From positions 1 through 13,959 of the forward strand of contig JAFXPV010000098.1 of assembly GCA_017527625.1 (NCBI GenBank): 13,959 nt of DNA, written 5' to 3'. Position 1 is the first letter of the stretch. Each line of letters opens with the position of its first letter. The DNA comes from Bacteroidales bacterium (GTDB lineage Bacteria > Bacteroidota > Bacteroidia > Bacteroidales > UBA932). The notes under the pieces were generated by a model. The model saw only the letters and a list, made by a program, of their open reading frames with translations, made no database searches and was not told the DNA's origin. Below are positions 1 to 6,830 of the stretch, piece by piece. Position numbers and translations under genes: made by a program.

Positions 1-2
1 AG

Positions 3-1211
3 CAAGGGCAACGGCCGCCCAGGATCGGCGAACCGATTGTCAGCGAAGGCGCGTTGGCCATTTTCTTCGAGCGTTCTATCACTGCCGTGAAGCCGGAATT
101 CCACAGAAACATCTTGGATATAGAGCGCATCAAGGATGAGGTCGGCCGCGGAGCGAACAAACTTGAGATCGTCGGTTATGCCTCACCCGAAGGAACGACA
201 GCCGTAAACCAGTCAATATCAAAGAAAAGGCTTGACGCCGCGCGCAATTATCTGTCCAAACAGACTGGTATTCCGCTTGACAGTATTTCTGTCAGGGATG
301 CCGGAGAAGACTGGAGCGGATTGGCCAAGGCTGTTGAATCAAGCTACGAAGGCTCTGACCGCGAGGAAGTTCTCAGAGTTCTGCGTGACGATACCCTGAG
401 TCAGGATGCTAAAGAGAACAGCCTTAAGAAGCTCGACGGCGGACGTACCTGGCAGTCTTTGATAAAAGACCAGATGACCGACCTGCGTCGCGTTGAAGTA
501 AGCTGCATTACGGTTGAAAGCGAACCGGAAGCTCCTGAAATTCCGGAAATCATTGAAAATGAGATAGATATACCTCAAGAAGAAGTTGAGATAGAAGAGG
601 CTGAGATTGAGATAGAACCCACAGATATTACAGTCGGGACTATAGAACTCCCCGAGGAACCTGTTGAGCCTGTCGGCAAATATCCCAGGCCTGTCCTCGG
701 CGTTTACACCAATCTCCTCTACGATGCTGCCACAGCCTTCAATTTGGGCTTGGAAGTGCCTCTGGGACGCCATCTGACGATAAATGCCGACGCTATATAT
801 ACTGATATGCCTTTCTATGGTGCTGGAAATCATATGGGGCTGAAGATCGGTGAGTTGGGACTTCATTATTATTTCAAAGATGATGGCCCCGGCCTCAAAG
901 GTTGGTTCGTGACGGCAAATGCCGGCGGCGGTTTCTATGATCTTGCCACAAAGGCAAAAAGAGCTGAAGGTAGTCTTCTCTATCTTTCAGGCGGTGCCGG
1001 ATATTCATTCCAGCTTGGTCCTGAAAGTTCACACTGGAGACTGATGCTTTCAGCCGAGATGGGCTCTATGCGTACCCCTTATAAATACTATGAAATGAAC
1101 GATGCAGGCAACCTCTTCTTGAAGAGACAGGATACTTTTATGTGGGGTTTGCCCACAAGACTGGAGGTCAGCCTGATGTATGTTTTCTATTCAAAGAATC
1201 GGACGTTTTAG
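3..1211 (+). CDS. OmpA-like plus DUF3575-type beta-barrel outer-membrane protein, 5' end missing
   Basis: The frame is open to the left edge of the window, so the true start and any signal peptide lie outside; the TTG at 54 is probably internal. Nucleotides about 36-500 encode an OmpA-like module: an opening strand EGALAIFFERS, then EIVGYASPEG and SISKKRLDAARNYL, which match the family's 'G.aS.eG....N..LS..RA..v..yL' pattern. About 515-690 is an acidic linker of Glu/Ile/Pro repeats (PEIPEII, EEVEIEEAEIEIE). From about 690 the sequence resembles DUF3575 barrels (PVLGVYTNLLYDAATAFNLGLEVPLG) with alternating aromatic strands, and the protein ends ...LMYVFYSKNRTF, with the terminal Phe usual for BAM-inserted barrels. 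The likely role is an outer-membrane barrel with a periplasmic peptidoglycan-contacting domain. In Bacteroidota such proteins often accompany fimbria/surface loci, but no pilin is visible here. The next gene starts 3 nt after the stop, suggesting an operon. Family is fairly sure, function is not. Confidence 0.75.
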   Translation, partial: QGQRPPRIGEPIVSEGALAIFFERSITAVKPEFHRNILDIERIKDEVGRGANKLEIVGYASPEGTTAVNQSISKKRLDAARNYLSKQTGIPLDSISVRDAGEDWSGLAKAVESSYEGSDREEVLRVLRDDTLSQDAKENSLKKLDGGRTWQSLIKDQMTDLRRVEVSCITVESEPEAPEIPEIIENEIDIPQEEVEIEEAEIEIEPTDITVGTIELPEEPVEPVGKYPRPVLGVYTNLLYDAATAFNLGLEVPLGRHLTINADAIYTDMPFYGAGNHMGLKIGELGLHYYFKDDGPGLKGWFVTANAGGGFYDLATKAKRAEGSLLYLSGGAGYSFQLGPESSHWRLMLSAEMGSMRTPYKYYEMNDAGNLFLKRQDTFMWGLPTRLEVSLMYVFYSKNRTF

Positions 1212-1214
1212 GAA

Positions 1215-2933
1215 TTGAAACATTTAGAAATAGATACAAATCATAGTTGCAGGAGGATAGCGGTCGCTATCCTCATATTTTTCTCATTTGCGCTGGGAGC
1301 TCAAAATCCCTTGGGCGAAGAGTATTTCCCGCTCGATCCCGAGCCAGTAACAGGCCAGAGTTTCGGTCCCGTGACGTCGCTAGCCCTGAGCCCTTCGGAC
1401 GGTTCTCTCTGGATAGGAACCGAAGATGGTGGTATTCTCCGTATAGGCCGTAAAGGAAACAGGCTCCATTATAGTGTTGCCTCCGGACATCTCTCTTCCG
1501 ACAGCATAAAAGAAATGTGCTTCATTTCATCGTCTGTTCTATATATCCTATATGAAAACGGCGGGCTCGCACAGTATTCTTCAACGCAAGGATTCCACGA
1601 TGTGACTTTGTTTAATGAAGGCATCAGTCATATTCTGAAGCTCGATGGTTCGGATATACTTCTATGTTCTACGAGGAGCGGTGGAATATATACAGTGGAT
1701 GTCGCCGGTGCGACTGCCCTTGTGCAAGCCGTAAATGAGCCTGTAGCGGTTTTATCGACTGCGTCTGATGGCAGTATCTATTTTGTGGGAGAAAAGAGCA
1801 GGATAGTCAAGCAGATTGCAAATGGCGGCATTCAGGCCAAAACAACTGAGATTCCTGATCTTCCGACTGCATTGCTTGCAGCTGATGACGGAGTTTTCTG
1901 GGTGGGAACAGGTCAAGGCCTGTACAGTATTGATGGGACGTCGTGGGAGCGCTATACTGCTACGGACGGATTCCCTTCCAATCGCATTTATTCCATAGTT
2001 GAAGATGCTCCAGGTTCGATATTGATTGCTACGGCGAGTGGTATAGTCGGCCTCAATGTATCAAAAACTAATGTATCGGATTCTAAATTATATTTTCCCG
2101 ACGAGACGTATCTCTGCTCTTATAAAACAAGTGGTCCTGAACCGGTCTGCTTCTTTGGCGGGAACCGTGGGATCGCTGTGCTGACTTCAGAAAGCAGAGC
2201 TTCGGAGCTCCCCTGGAATGATATAAACGATACAGTATACAGTAACGACTTTAATTTTCCCGGCCGTATCAACTTAGTATGGATTATACCTCTTGTTCTT
2301 ATTGTAGGTGCAGTTTCATTTGTGTTAGGCCGTAGAAAACACAAGGGCAGAAGTGATGACAATTATACTAAAACCGTTGAAATAGTCCCTCTTCCTCCCA
2401 AAGATTCTCCTTCTTCGGTCAAAAATGCTCCAACGCACAATGGTTTACCTGAACATCCAGTGCATCATCCGCTGCAAGCATCAGATGCGGTAGCCGCTCC
2501 TGCGTCCGTTGCAGCTCCGTCTCCTGTTACTATAAAGAAACCTGCGCCTGCCCATTCAGACAATCCAAAAGTAGAATTGAGACAAGTTATAGATCGCTTG
2601 AATGACGGAGATGCTCCGGCATTTTCTGTCAAGGTATGGAATATGATCGAAGAGTCTTATACTGATCCTCAATTCTCTGTAGAAACTATTGCTACACGTC
2701 TGCTGCTTTCGCGTGTACACGTAAACAGAAAATTGCAGCAGGAAGTCGGTGTTTCGCCGTCAGCATTGATTAAAGCTAAAAGAATGGCGGCTGCGCGGGA
2801 ATTGCTTCTTGCCGGAGGTATGACGCTTCCGCAGGTGGCTCATAAGGCAGGCTTCTCCTCTGCAGCCTATCTGTCGGCATCATTCAAGGATTATTTCGGT
2901 CATTCTCCCTCTGAGCTTATGCATACTTCATAG
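1215..2933 (+). CDS. Transmembrane one-component regulator: periplasmic propeller-like domain, one TM helix, AraC DNA-binding domain (SusR-like)
   Basis: 572 residues. Residues 14-29 form a signal-peptide-like hydrophobic stretch (RRIAVAILIFFSFALGA). Residues about 50-330 carry propeller-blade signatures (SLWIGTEDGGILR, VFWVGTGQGLYSID, ILIATASGIVGL), as in two-component-regulator-propeller sensors. Residues 352-372 are a TM helix followed by RRKHKGR, placing the C-terminus in the cytoplasm. A Pro/Ala/His-rich linker (395-450) leads to an AraC-type double HTH at 473-572 (FSVETIATRLLLSRVHVNRKL, then VAHKAGFSSAAYLSASFKDYFGHSPSE). There is no histidine kinase, receiver or Y_Y_Y domain, so it is not a hybrid two-component system; it fits SusR-type membrane-anchored activators. 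The start is TTG: no in-frame ATG occurs before residue 101, and starting later would destroy the signal peptide. It directly follows the barrel gene (3-nt gap) and precedes a lipoprotein gene. The ligand is unknown. Confidence 0.82.
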   Translation: MKHLEIDTNHSCRRIAVAILIFFSFALGAQNPLGEEYFPLDPEPVTGQSFGPVTSLALSPSDGSLWIGTEDGGILRIGRKGNRLHYSVASGHLSSDSIKEMCFISSSVLYILYENGGLAQYSSTQGFHDVTLFNEGISHILKLDGSDILLCSTRSGGIYTVDVAGATALVQAVNEPVAVLSTASDGSIYFVGEKSRIVKQIANGGIQAKTTEIPDLPTALLAADDGVFWVGTGQGLYSIDGTSWERYTATDGFPSNRIYSIVEDAPGSILIATASGIVGLNVSKTNVSDSKLYFPDETYLCSYKTSGPEPVCFFGGNRGIAVLTSESRASELPWNDINDTVYSNDFNFPGRINLVWIIPLVLIVGAVSFVLGRRKHKGRSDDNYTKTVEIVPLPPKDSPSSVKNAPTHNGLPEHPVHHPLQASDAVAAPASVAAPSPVTIKKPAPAHSDNPKVELRQVIDRLNDGDAPAFSVKVWNMIEESYTDPQFSVETIATRLLLSRVHVNRKLQQEVGVSPSALIKAKRMAAARELLLAGGMTLPQVAHKAGFSSAAYLSASFKDYFGHSPSELMHTS

Positions 2934-2967
2934 TGCCATATAAATTCGTTTTGTTTCTTAATCTAAT

Positions 2968-3696
2968 ATGAAAAAGTATCTAATTCTAATAATTGCCGCT
3001 TCACTTTTGGTTGCTTGTGAACCCAAAGCCAATGTACTTACACAAGCCGAAAAGGTTCAGGGATGGATGCTTCTTTTCGATGGAGAATCCCTTGACGGCT
3101 GGCATTATTTCAACGGCGGTGCAGTTACTGATGATGAATGGTACGTGTCAGATGGTTACCTTGTTGCATCGGGAATAGGCTCTGATTCGAAGGGCTACAT
3201 AGTTACAGATGAGTTGTTTGACAATTTTGACTTAAAGTGGGACTGGAATATTTCCAAAGGTGGTAACAGCGGTTTGCTCTATCACGTTGTAGAGTCTTCT
3301 CAATATTCTGTTCCGTATATTACCGGCCCAGAATATCAGATCATTGATGATGTCAACTATTCAGAAATGAATGGAGGATATATACTCGAGCCCTGGCAAA
3401 GATGTGCTGTAGATTACGCTATGTATTTCCCTGATTTTGATACGGCTCCATTTATAAGACCGGCTGGCGAATGGAACCATTCCGAGATAATTTTCGATCA
3501 CGGGCACGTAATATATAAAATTAACGGTGTAGTAACGGTTGAATTTGACGCCTGGACCGATGACTGGCAGGCTCGCAAGAACAGTGGTAAATGGGCAGAT
3601 GCTCCCGACTACGGTCTTGCCCGCAGTGGAAACATCTGTCTTCAGGACCACGGCTATCCTGCCTTGTTCCGCAATATCAAGATAAAGAGGCTGTAG
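2968..3696 (+). CDS. DUF1080 / 3-keto-disaccharide hydrolase family lipoprotein
   Basis: 242 residues. The N-terminus MKKYLILIIAASLLVAC is a lipoprotein signal with lipobox LVAC and lipidated Cys17, so the mature protein is probably membrane-anchored in the periplasm or at the surface. The remainder follows the PF06439 (DUF1080) jelly-roll pattern: LFDGESLDGW (36-45), GNSGLLYHV (99-107), GPEYQIIDD (120-128), GEWNHSEIIFDHGHVIYKING (167-187) and a closing NIKIKRL. The length is normal for a single-domain member. The family is named for hydrolysis of 3-keto-sugar glycosides, acting after a GFO/IDH/MocA-type oxidoreductase has oxidised C3; no such oxidoreductase is in the window, so the substrate is open. 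It lies 34 nt after the AraC regulator on the same strand, probably co-transcribed. The ATG at 2968 has no Shine-Dalgarno, as is usual in this phylum. The stop sits inside a short heptamer repeat. Confidence 0.88.
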   Translation: MKKYLILIIAASLLVACEPKANVLTQAEKVQGWMLLFDGESLDGWHYFNGGAVTDDEWYVSDGYLVASGIGSDSKGYIVTDELFDNFDLKWDWNISKGGNSGLLYHVVESSQYSVPYITGPEYQIIDDVNYSEMNGGYILEPWQRCAVDYAMYFPDFDTAPFIRPAGEWNHSEIIFDHGHVIYKINGVVTVEFDAWTDDWQARKNSGKWADAPDYGLARSGNICLQDHGYPALFRNIKIKRL

Positions 3697-3709
3697 GCTG
3701 TAGGCTGTA
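3689..3709. repeat. Three tandem copies of heptamer GGCTGTA
   Basis: GGCTGTA is repeated three times without interruption across the stop codon of the DUF1080 gene (TAG at 3694-3696) and into the 18-nt gap before the convergent M56 gene. GGCTG at 3703-3707 can also pair with CAGCC at 3716-3720, but there is no clear T-tract, so I do not call a terminator. It is probably a slippage product. Confidence 0.7.
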
Positions 3710-3714
3710 ATCCG

Positions 3715-5625
3715 TCAGCCTTTCATATCTGTTTCAAAGATATGCATAGGGATAAGGCTGAAAATTTCTGCCTGCTCCTTTTCAGACAGATCCGTCAATG
3801 GTCTGTCGTATATTTCTTTGGCCTTTTCATCCCTTACTTCCCTATAGATCTGGGACAGTAGGGCTTGCAATTTCTGGTAAGCGCCATAGCTTGTAGACTT
3901 GTCATATCTCAACATAAAGCTTGTCTTTGCCCCGTGGTTTTTGAGAAATGCCTTGCCTATGCGCAATATGTCGGCTTCGTCATCGTGTGCGCCCGATTCG
4001 AAGAAGATACGGTTGTCGGCATTTATAAAGGCTACACAGACGTCATCCGGGGTCATACCTGCCAAAGCCACGTCATAAATTGGTACCGTCAGCTTGTTGC
4101 CGGTGAAGGTGAGAGAGATGTGTCGTACGTTGGACTCGATCTCTTCAGGCTTTGCGTAGTAAATCTTGACGCCGCCGACCTCCCGCAGAGCTTCCTTCAA
4201 GTCATTGATAACGCCCATCGGAGTGTCGGCGGCAGCGTTGATCTGCACTGCGGCGCCTGATGCCTGAACATTCAGAGAACGGATATAGGCGGCAATCTCG
4301 TTCAGCCTGATCTCCTTGCCGGAGATTTCAATGCTACCGTCTGGACGGACATTCGCAACAATGGTCGACGGAGTTGTCTGAGCACCGTTCAGTTTGAAAA
4401 CGATGGGGATGTTGTACTGTACACTGACAGGCTTGCCGTCCTTTGTGCCCGGGGTCCATTTAGGTGATTGGGATACGATCCGCACTGCCTCTGCATCAAG
4501 ATCCTCGTTCGCGCTGCGGAGTACTTTCACATCTGCGACATCTCCGGTTTCAGTGATGGTGAAAGAGACTAAAACGCGACCCTGAGCATTGTCTGCAATG
4601 CTCTTGGGAGGGTAGACAAGGTGTTCCTGAACCCACCTGGCAAAATCCTCCAGCGAGCCGCCGTTGAATGTCGGCATTGTCTCGTCACCCTCGCCGGCTG
4701 CAACGCTTTCTTCTAGAATTCCGGTATCCGGAATAATTTCACTATCTTTGTCCGCAGGGACATAGACTGTCCGGGCTTGGAGGCCAAGCCACAAGCACAC
4801 GAGCGGGAGCATCCAGAGCGCCCGCAGCCCCTTAGAAAGGGGAGATTTTGATTTTGACATCATAGTAATACGATTTTTAAGGATACTGTGATTAAAGCTG
4901 TTGGCAACTGAGTAGCCGCTCTTGCTGACAGCTTTTCTTATAAGCAGATACTGATATTCCTTGATGTTGGCGCCGGAGCGGAGCACTGCGTCGTCCGCTT
5001 CGTACTCGTGTAGCTCCTGAAGGTCAGAGCGGAGCATCCATACTGCAGGATTGAACCACTGGAGGGCGGACAGGATGTCCACCAGCAGCACTTCTACGGA
5101 ATGTCCGTAGGCAATGTGCGCCTTTTCGTGGGCGATGACAGGGGAGTGGTCGCCGTCCCAGTCTTTCCTTGACAGGACGATATACTTCATCCAGCTGAAC
5201 GGGTCGATGTCACGGCTGGTGACGATGATCTTGCAGCCGTCTTCCTCGCAGACCTGCTCACCCTGGCTGATTATCCTGACGATGGAGAGGATGGAGACGA
5301 GTGTCCGGGCCAGAACGAAGACGACACCGGCCCAGAACAGGATGCTCAGGGCAACCGGCCACCAGGGCCCCTGGGCTGCCGGAACCAGTTCCATCTCAGA
5401 AAGCTCCTGCAAAAGCCCGGGCTCTGCCGCAGGCGGAACCATCTCCATAGGCTTGCGGATAGTGATGATGCACAGAGGCAGGATGAAAGACAACGCCGCC
5501 GTCCCCACCAGCACCACCCTGTTGAAGCGGTGGAAAGTCTCCTTTTTCAAAAGGAAACGGTAGAAAAGGTAGAACACCAGCAGTGCAAGCGCTACCTTGC
5601 CGTCATATATCAGGAAATCCATCAT
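3715..5625 (-). CDS. M56 (BlaR1-type) membrane metalloprotease with TonB C-terminal domain and two ExbD-like periplasmic domains
   Basis: 636 residues. Hydrophobic segments at about 10-24, 36-55, 89-118 and 267-284 give the four-helix BlaR1/MecR1 layout. Between helices 3 and 4 lies the zinc site HEKAH (166-170, HExxH), followed by FNPAVWMLRSDLQELHEYEAD (191-211), with the second conserved acidic motif of M56. After helix 4 the chain should be periplasmic. Residues 317-412 form a TonB_C domain (MPTFNGG, VYPPKSI, QGRVLVSFTITETGDV, VSQSPKWTPGTKDGKPV, YNIPIVFKL). Residues 421-492 look like an ExbD/TolR periplasmic domain (DGSIEISGKEIRLNEI, then INAAADTPMGVINDLKEAL). Residues 528-632 look like a Bacteroidota ExbD tail (VAFINADNRIFFESG, STSYGAYQKLQ, REVRDE, DLSEKEQAEI, IPMHI). 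No penicillin-binding sensor is present. The start ATG overlaps the BlaI stop in ATGA, so the genes are translationally coupled. M56 and TonB_C calls are strong; the ExbD-like calls are by eye. Confidence 0.9.
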   Translation of the reverse strand: MMDFLIYDGKVALALLVFYLFYRFLLKKETFHRFNRVVLVGTAALSFILPLCIITIRKPMEMVPPAAEPGLLQELSEMELVPAAQGPWWPVALSILFWAGVVFVLARTLVSILSIVRIISQGEQVCEEDGCKIIVTSRDIDPFSWMKYIVLSRKDWDGDHSPVIAHEKAHIAYGHSVEVLLVDILSALQWFNPAVWMLRSDLQELHEYEADDAVLRSGANIKEYQYLLIRKAVSKSGYSVANSFNHSILKNRITMMSKSKSPLSKGLRALWMLPLVCLWLGLQARTVYVPADKDSEIIPDTGILEESVAAGEGDETMPTFNGGSLEDFARWVQEHLVYPPKSIADNAQGRVLVSFTITETGDVADVKVLRSANEDLDAEAVRIVSQSPKWTPGTKDGKPVSVQYNIPIVFKLNGAQTTPSTIVANVRPDGSIEISGKEIRLNEIAAYIRSLNVQASGAAVQINAAADTPMGVINDLKEALREVGGVKIYYAKPEEIESNVRHISLTFTGNKLTVPIYDVALAGMTPDDVCVAFINADNRIFFESGAHDDEADILRIGKAFLKNHGAKTSFMLRYDKSTSYGAYQKLQALLSQIYREVRDEKAKEIYDRPLTDLSEKEQAEIFSLIPMHIFETDMKG

Positions 5626-5987
5626 TTCTGTGCGCCTTTTTCAACCAGTTCGATAAGCTCCTTGAGTTCCTCGACAGAGATTTTCTCCTCCTTCACCAGG
5701 GCCGAAACGGCGCTCAGGTAAGAGTTGTCGAAATACTTGTCGATGAGGCCGATCAGTGACCTTTGCTTGTATTCATCCCTGGTCACCTTGGCGAAGTACT
5801 GGTAGGTGGGGCCGTAGGCTTTGTGGTCGATGAATCCTTCTTCCTGCAGCGTGCGCACCTGCGTGGACAGAGTCGAGAAATGCGGCCTGGGCTCAGGATA
5901 CAGCTCCCTCAGTTCCCTGACGAAGAGCGGCCCCTTCTCCCAGAAGTGCTCCATTATAATCTCTTCCTTTTTGGTCAGTCGTTTCAT
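5622..5987 (-). CDS. BlaI/MecI/CopY family transcriptional repressor
   Basis: 121 residues, the usual size for the family. Residues 1-70 form the winged-helix DNA-binding domain, with the family opening LTKKEEIIMEHFWEKGPLFVREL, a recognition region RPHFSTLSTQVRTLQEEGFI and a wing HKAYGPTYQYFAKVTRDEY. Residues 75-121 form the C-terminal dimerisation helices (SYLSAVSALVKEEKISVEELKEL), the region where S. aureus BlaI is cut after its sensor protease is activated. The overlap with the M56 gene (ATGA) makes this a classic repressor-protease pair: the repressor is expected to bind its own promoter as a dimer and be inactivated when the M56 partner senses its signal. A dyad lies in the promoter just upstream. 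No beta-lactamase or copper gene is adjacent, so the regulon beyond autoregulation cannot be read here. Confidence 0.92.
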   Translation of the reverse strand: MKRLTKKEEIIMEHFWEKGPLFVRELRELYPEPRPHFSTLSTQVRTLQEEGFIDHKAYGPTYQYFAKVTRDEYKQRSLIGLIDKYFDNSYLSAVSALVKEEKISVEELKELIELVEKGAQK

Positions 5988-6007
5988 AATCCCAGTTTCT
6001 TTTTCTG

Positions 6008-6038
6008 CAAATATAGCTAAAAAATTTAACTATGCAAC
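6008..6038 (-). promoter_or_regulatory. Bacteroidales-type promoter of the blaI-M56 operon
   Basis: On the minus strand, TATATTTG (6015-6008) matches the -7 consensus TAnnTTTG, and GTTG (6038-6035) sits 19 nt upstream as a near -33 TTTG. Transcription would start about 6001, giving a leader of roughly 15 nt before the ATG at 5987. The spacing equals that of the tRNA-Ala promoter in this window. Confidence 0.6.
6014..6032. promoter_or_regulatory. Candidate BlaI operator (19-bp dyad)
   Basis: TAGCTAAA (6014-6021) and TTTAACTA (6025-6032) form an inverted repeat with 7 of 8 pairs matching around a 3-nt centre. It occupies the spacer of the promoter, overlapping the -7 element by two bases, where a bound repressor dimer would block RNA polymerase. 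Assignment to BlaI rests on position and symmetry only. Confidence 0.5.
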
Positions 6039-6069
6039 TATTTATTTGTAGCTGGGATAATTTTAATCC

Positions 6070-6100
6070 AAAAAAGAATTGCCGGCTGCAGCCTGCAGGC
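6070..6100 (-). terminator. Possible terminator of the flavoprotein gene
   Basis: Directly after the flavoprotein stop (6101-6103, minus strand) comes a G+C-rich stretch with nested palindromes (AGCCTGCAGGCT, GGCTGCAGCC), then AATTC and a run of six T (6075-6070). Several short stems are possible but none is long, so this is a weak call. Confidence 0.4.
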
Positions 6101-6715
6101 TTAACGGATAAAATGCATCGGTTCCCAGGGCTCTTCGCGGGGAGGAAGCGGCTTGCCGCCGGTGGACTTCAGCAGGGCGGCCATATTGTTGGCCAGCGTA
6201 CGCATAGTCTGCATCCCTTCCGTGTCCAGGGCTGCCTGGCCGGCGTCGCGGCCATAGACGATATTCCAGTACTGGGAAGTCACCACCGGCATATTCATCA
6301 TCATAAAGGGCATATTGAGCGACTGGAACGCAGCCGTGGCGCCTCCTCTGCGGCACACGGCCACTGCAGCCGCAGGCTTCCCTGCGAAGGCAGCCCCATT
6401 GGAATAGAACATCCGCTGGATGATGGACAGGACAGCTCCGTTGGGCTGTCCCCAATAGACGGGAGAACCCACAACAAAGGCTTCGGCATCATTCATTTTG
6501 GCCGATATCTCATTGCAGATGTCATCATTGAATATGCAGGCGCCCGGCTCGTCCTTGCATCTGTTGCAGGCAATGCAGCCTCTCACCGGCTTGTTGCCTA
6601 TCCATACGATTTCACTTTCGATGCCGTTCTTCTCCAACTGTCCGGCTATCTGCGCCAAAGCTGTGGCTGTGTTACCCTTTGCACGGGGGCTTCCGTTGAT
6701 CATCAATACTTTCAT
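6101..6715 (-). CDS. Flavodoxin-fold NAD(P)H-dependent FMN reductase / iron-sulfur flavoprotein-like oxidoreductase
   Basis: 204 residues from the ATG at 6715. The start MKVLMINGSPRAKGNT is the first strand and FMN-phosphate loop (GSPR..GNT) of the NADPH-dependent FMN reductase family (PF03358). GSPVYWGQPNG (about 97-108) is the second flavin-contacting loop. Residues 47-60 contain Cys47, Cys50, Cys53 and Cys60 in GCIACNRCKDEPGAC, i.e. CX2CX2CX6C; this spacing fits the CX2CX2CX4-7C cluster motif described for archaeal iron-sulfur flavoprotein (Isf), so a [4Fe-4S] cluster is possible. Likely a cytoplasmic redox enzyme of an anaerobe; its partner is unknown. Alternative upstream starts exist in frame, but the ATG at 6715 puts the flavin loop at the usual N-terminal position. 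It stands alone between the blaI promoter and the tRNA terminator. Confidence 0.85.
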   Translation of the reverse strand: MKVLMINGSPRAKGNTATALAQIAGQLEKNGIESEIVWIGNKPVRGCIACNRCKDEPGACIFNDDICNEISAKMNDAEAFVVGSPVYWGQPNGAVLSIIQRMFYSNGAAFAGKPAAAVAVCRRGGATAAFQSLNMPFMMMNMPVVTSQYWNIVYGRDAGQAALDTEGMQTMRTLANNMAALLKSTGGKPLPPREEPWEPMHFIR

Positions 6716-6719
6716 ATAA

Positions 6720-6727
6720 CAAAGATA
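6720..6727 (-). promoter_or_regulatory. Possible -7 element of the flavoprotein gene
   Basis: TATCTTTG on the minus strand matches TAnnTTTG but lies only 4 nt before the ATG, and I see no TTTG at the -33 position. If real, the mRNA would be leaderless or nearly so. Confidence 0.35.
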
Positions 6728-6830
6728 TGCAATTATAGCGATACGTCGTGATGAAATGGACCGCGCCAGGGCCATCTACAGTTCGATTATCCGAAAATGC
6801 CAAAATGTAGGCACTATGCAGGCATTCTGG

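Noticed and set aside
1215..2933. Hybrid two-component system
   Set aside because: Propeller and AraC domains are present, but no histidine kinase, ATPase, receiver or Y_Y_Y domain lies between them.
3715..5987. A beta-lactam resistance (BlaR1-BlaI) sensor system
   Set aside because: The protease has no penicillin-binding sensor domain (no SxxK/SxN/KTG triad after the last helix) and no beta-lactamase is nearby; the relation is only in protease and repressor.
6032..6751. Plus-strand open frame of about 240 codons across the flavoprotein gene
   Set aside because: It lies antisense to a clear FMN-reductase-family gene and reads as low-complexity His/Gly/Arg sequence.
6785..6830. A second tRNA or small RNA beside tRNA-Ala
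   Set aside because: Only a 6-bp inverted repeat (AATGCC/GGCATT) with a 19-nt spacer; no cloverleaf or T-arm motif.
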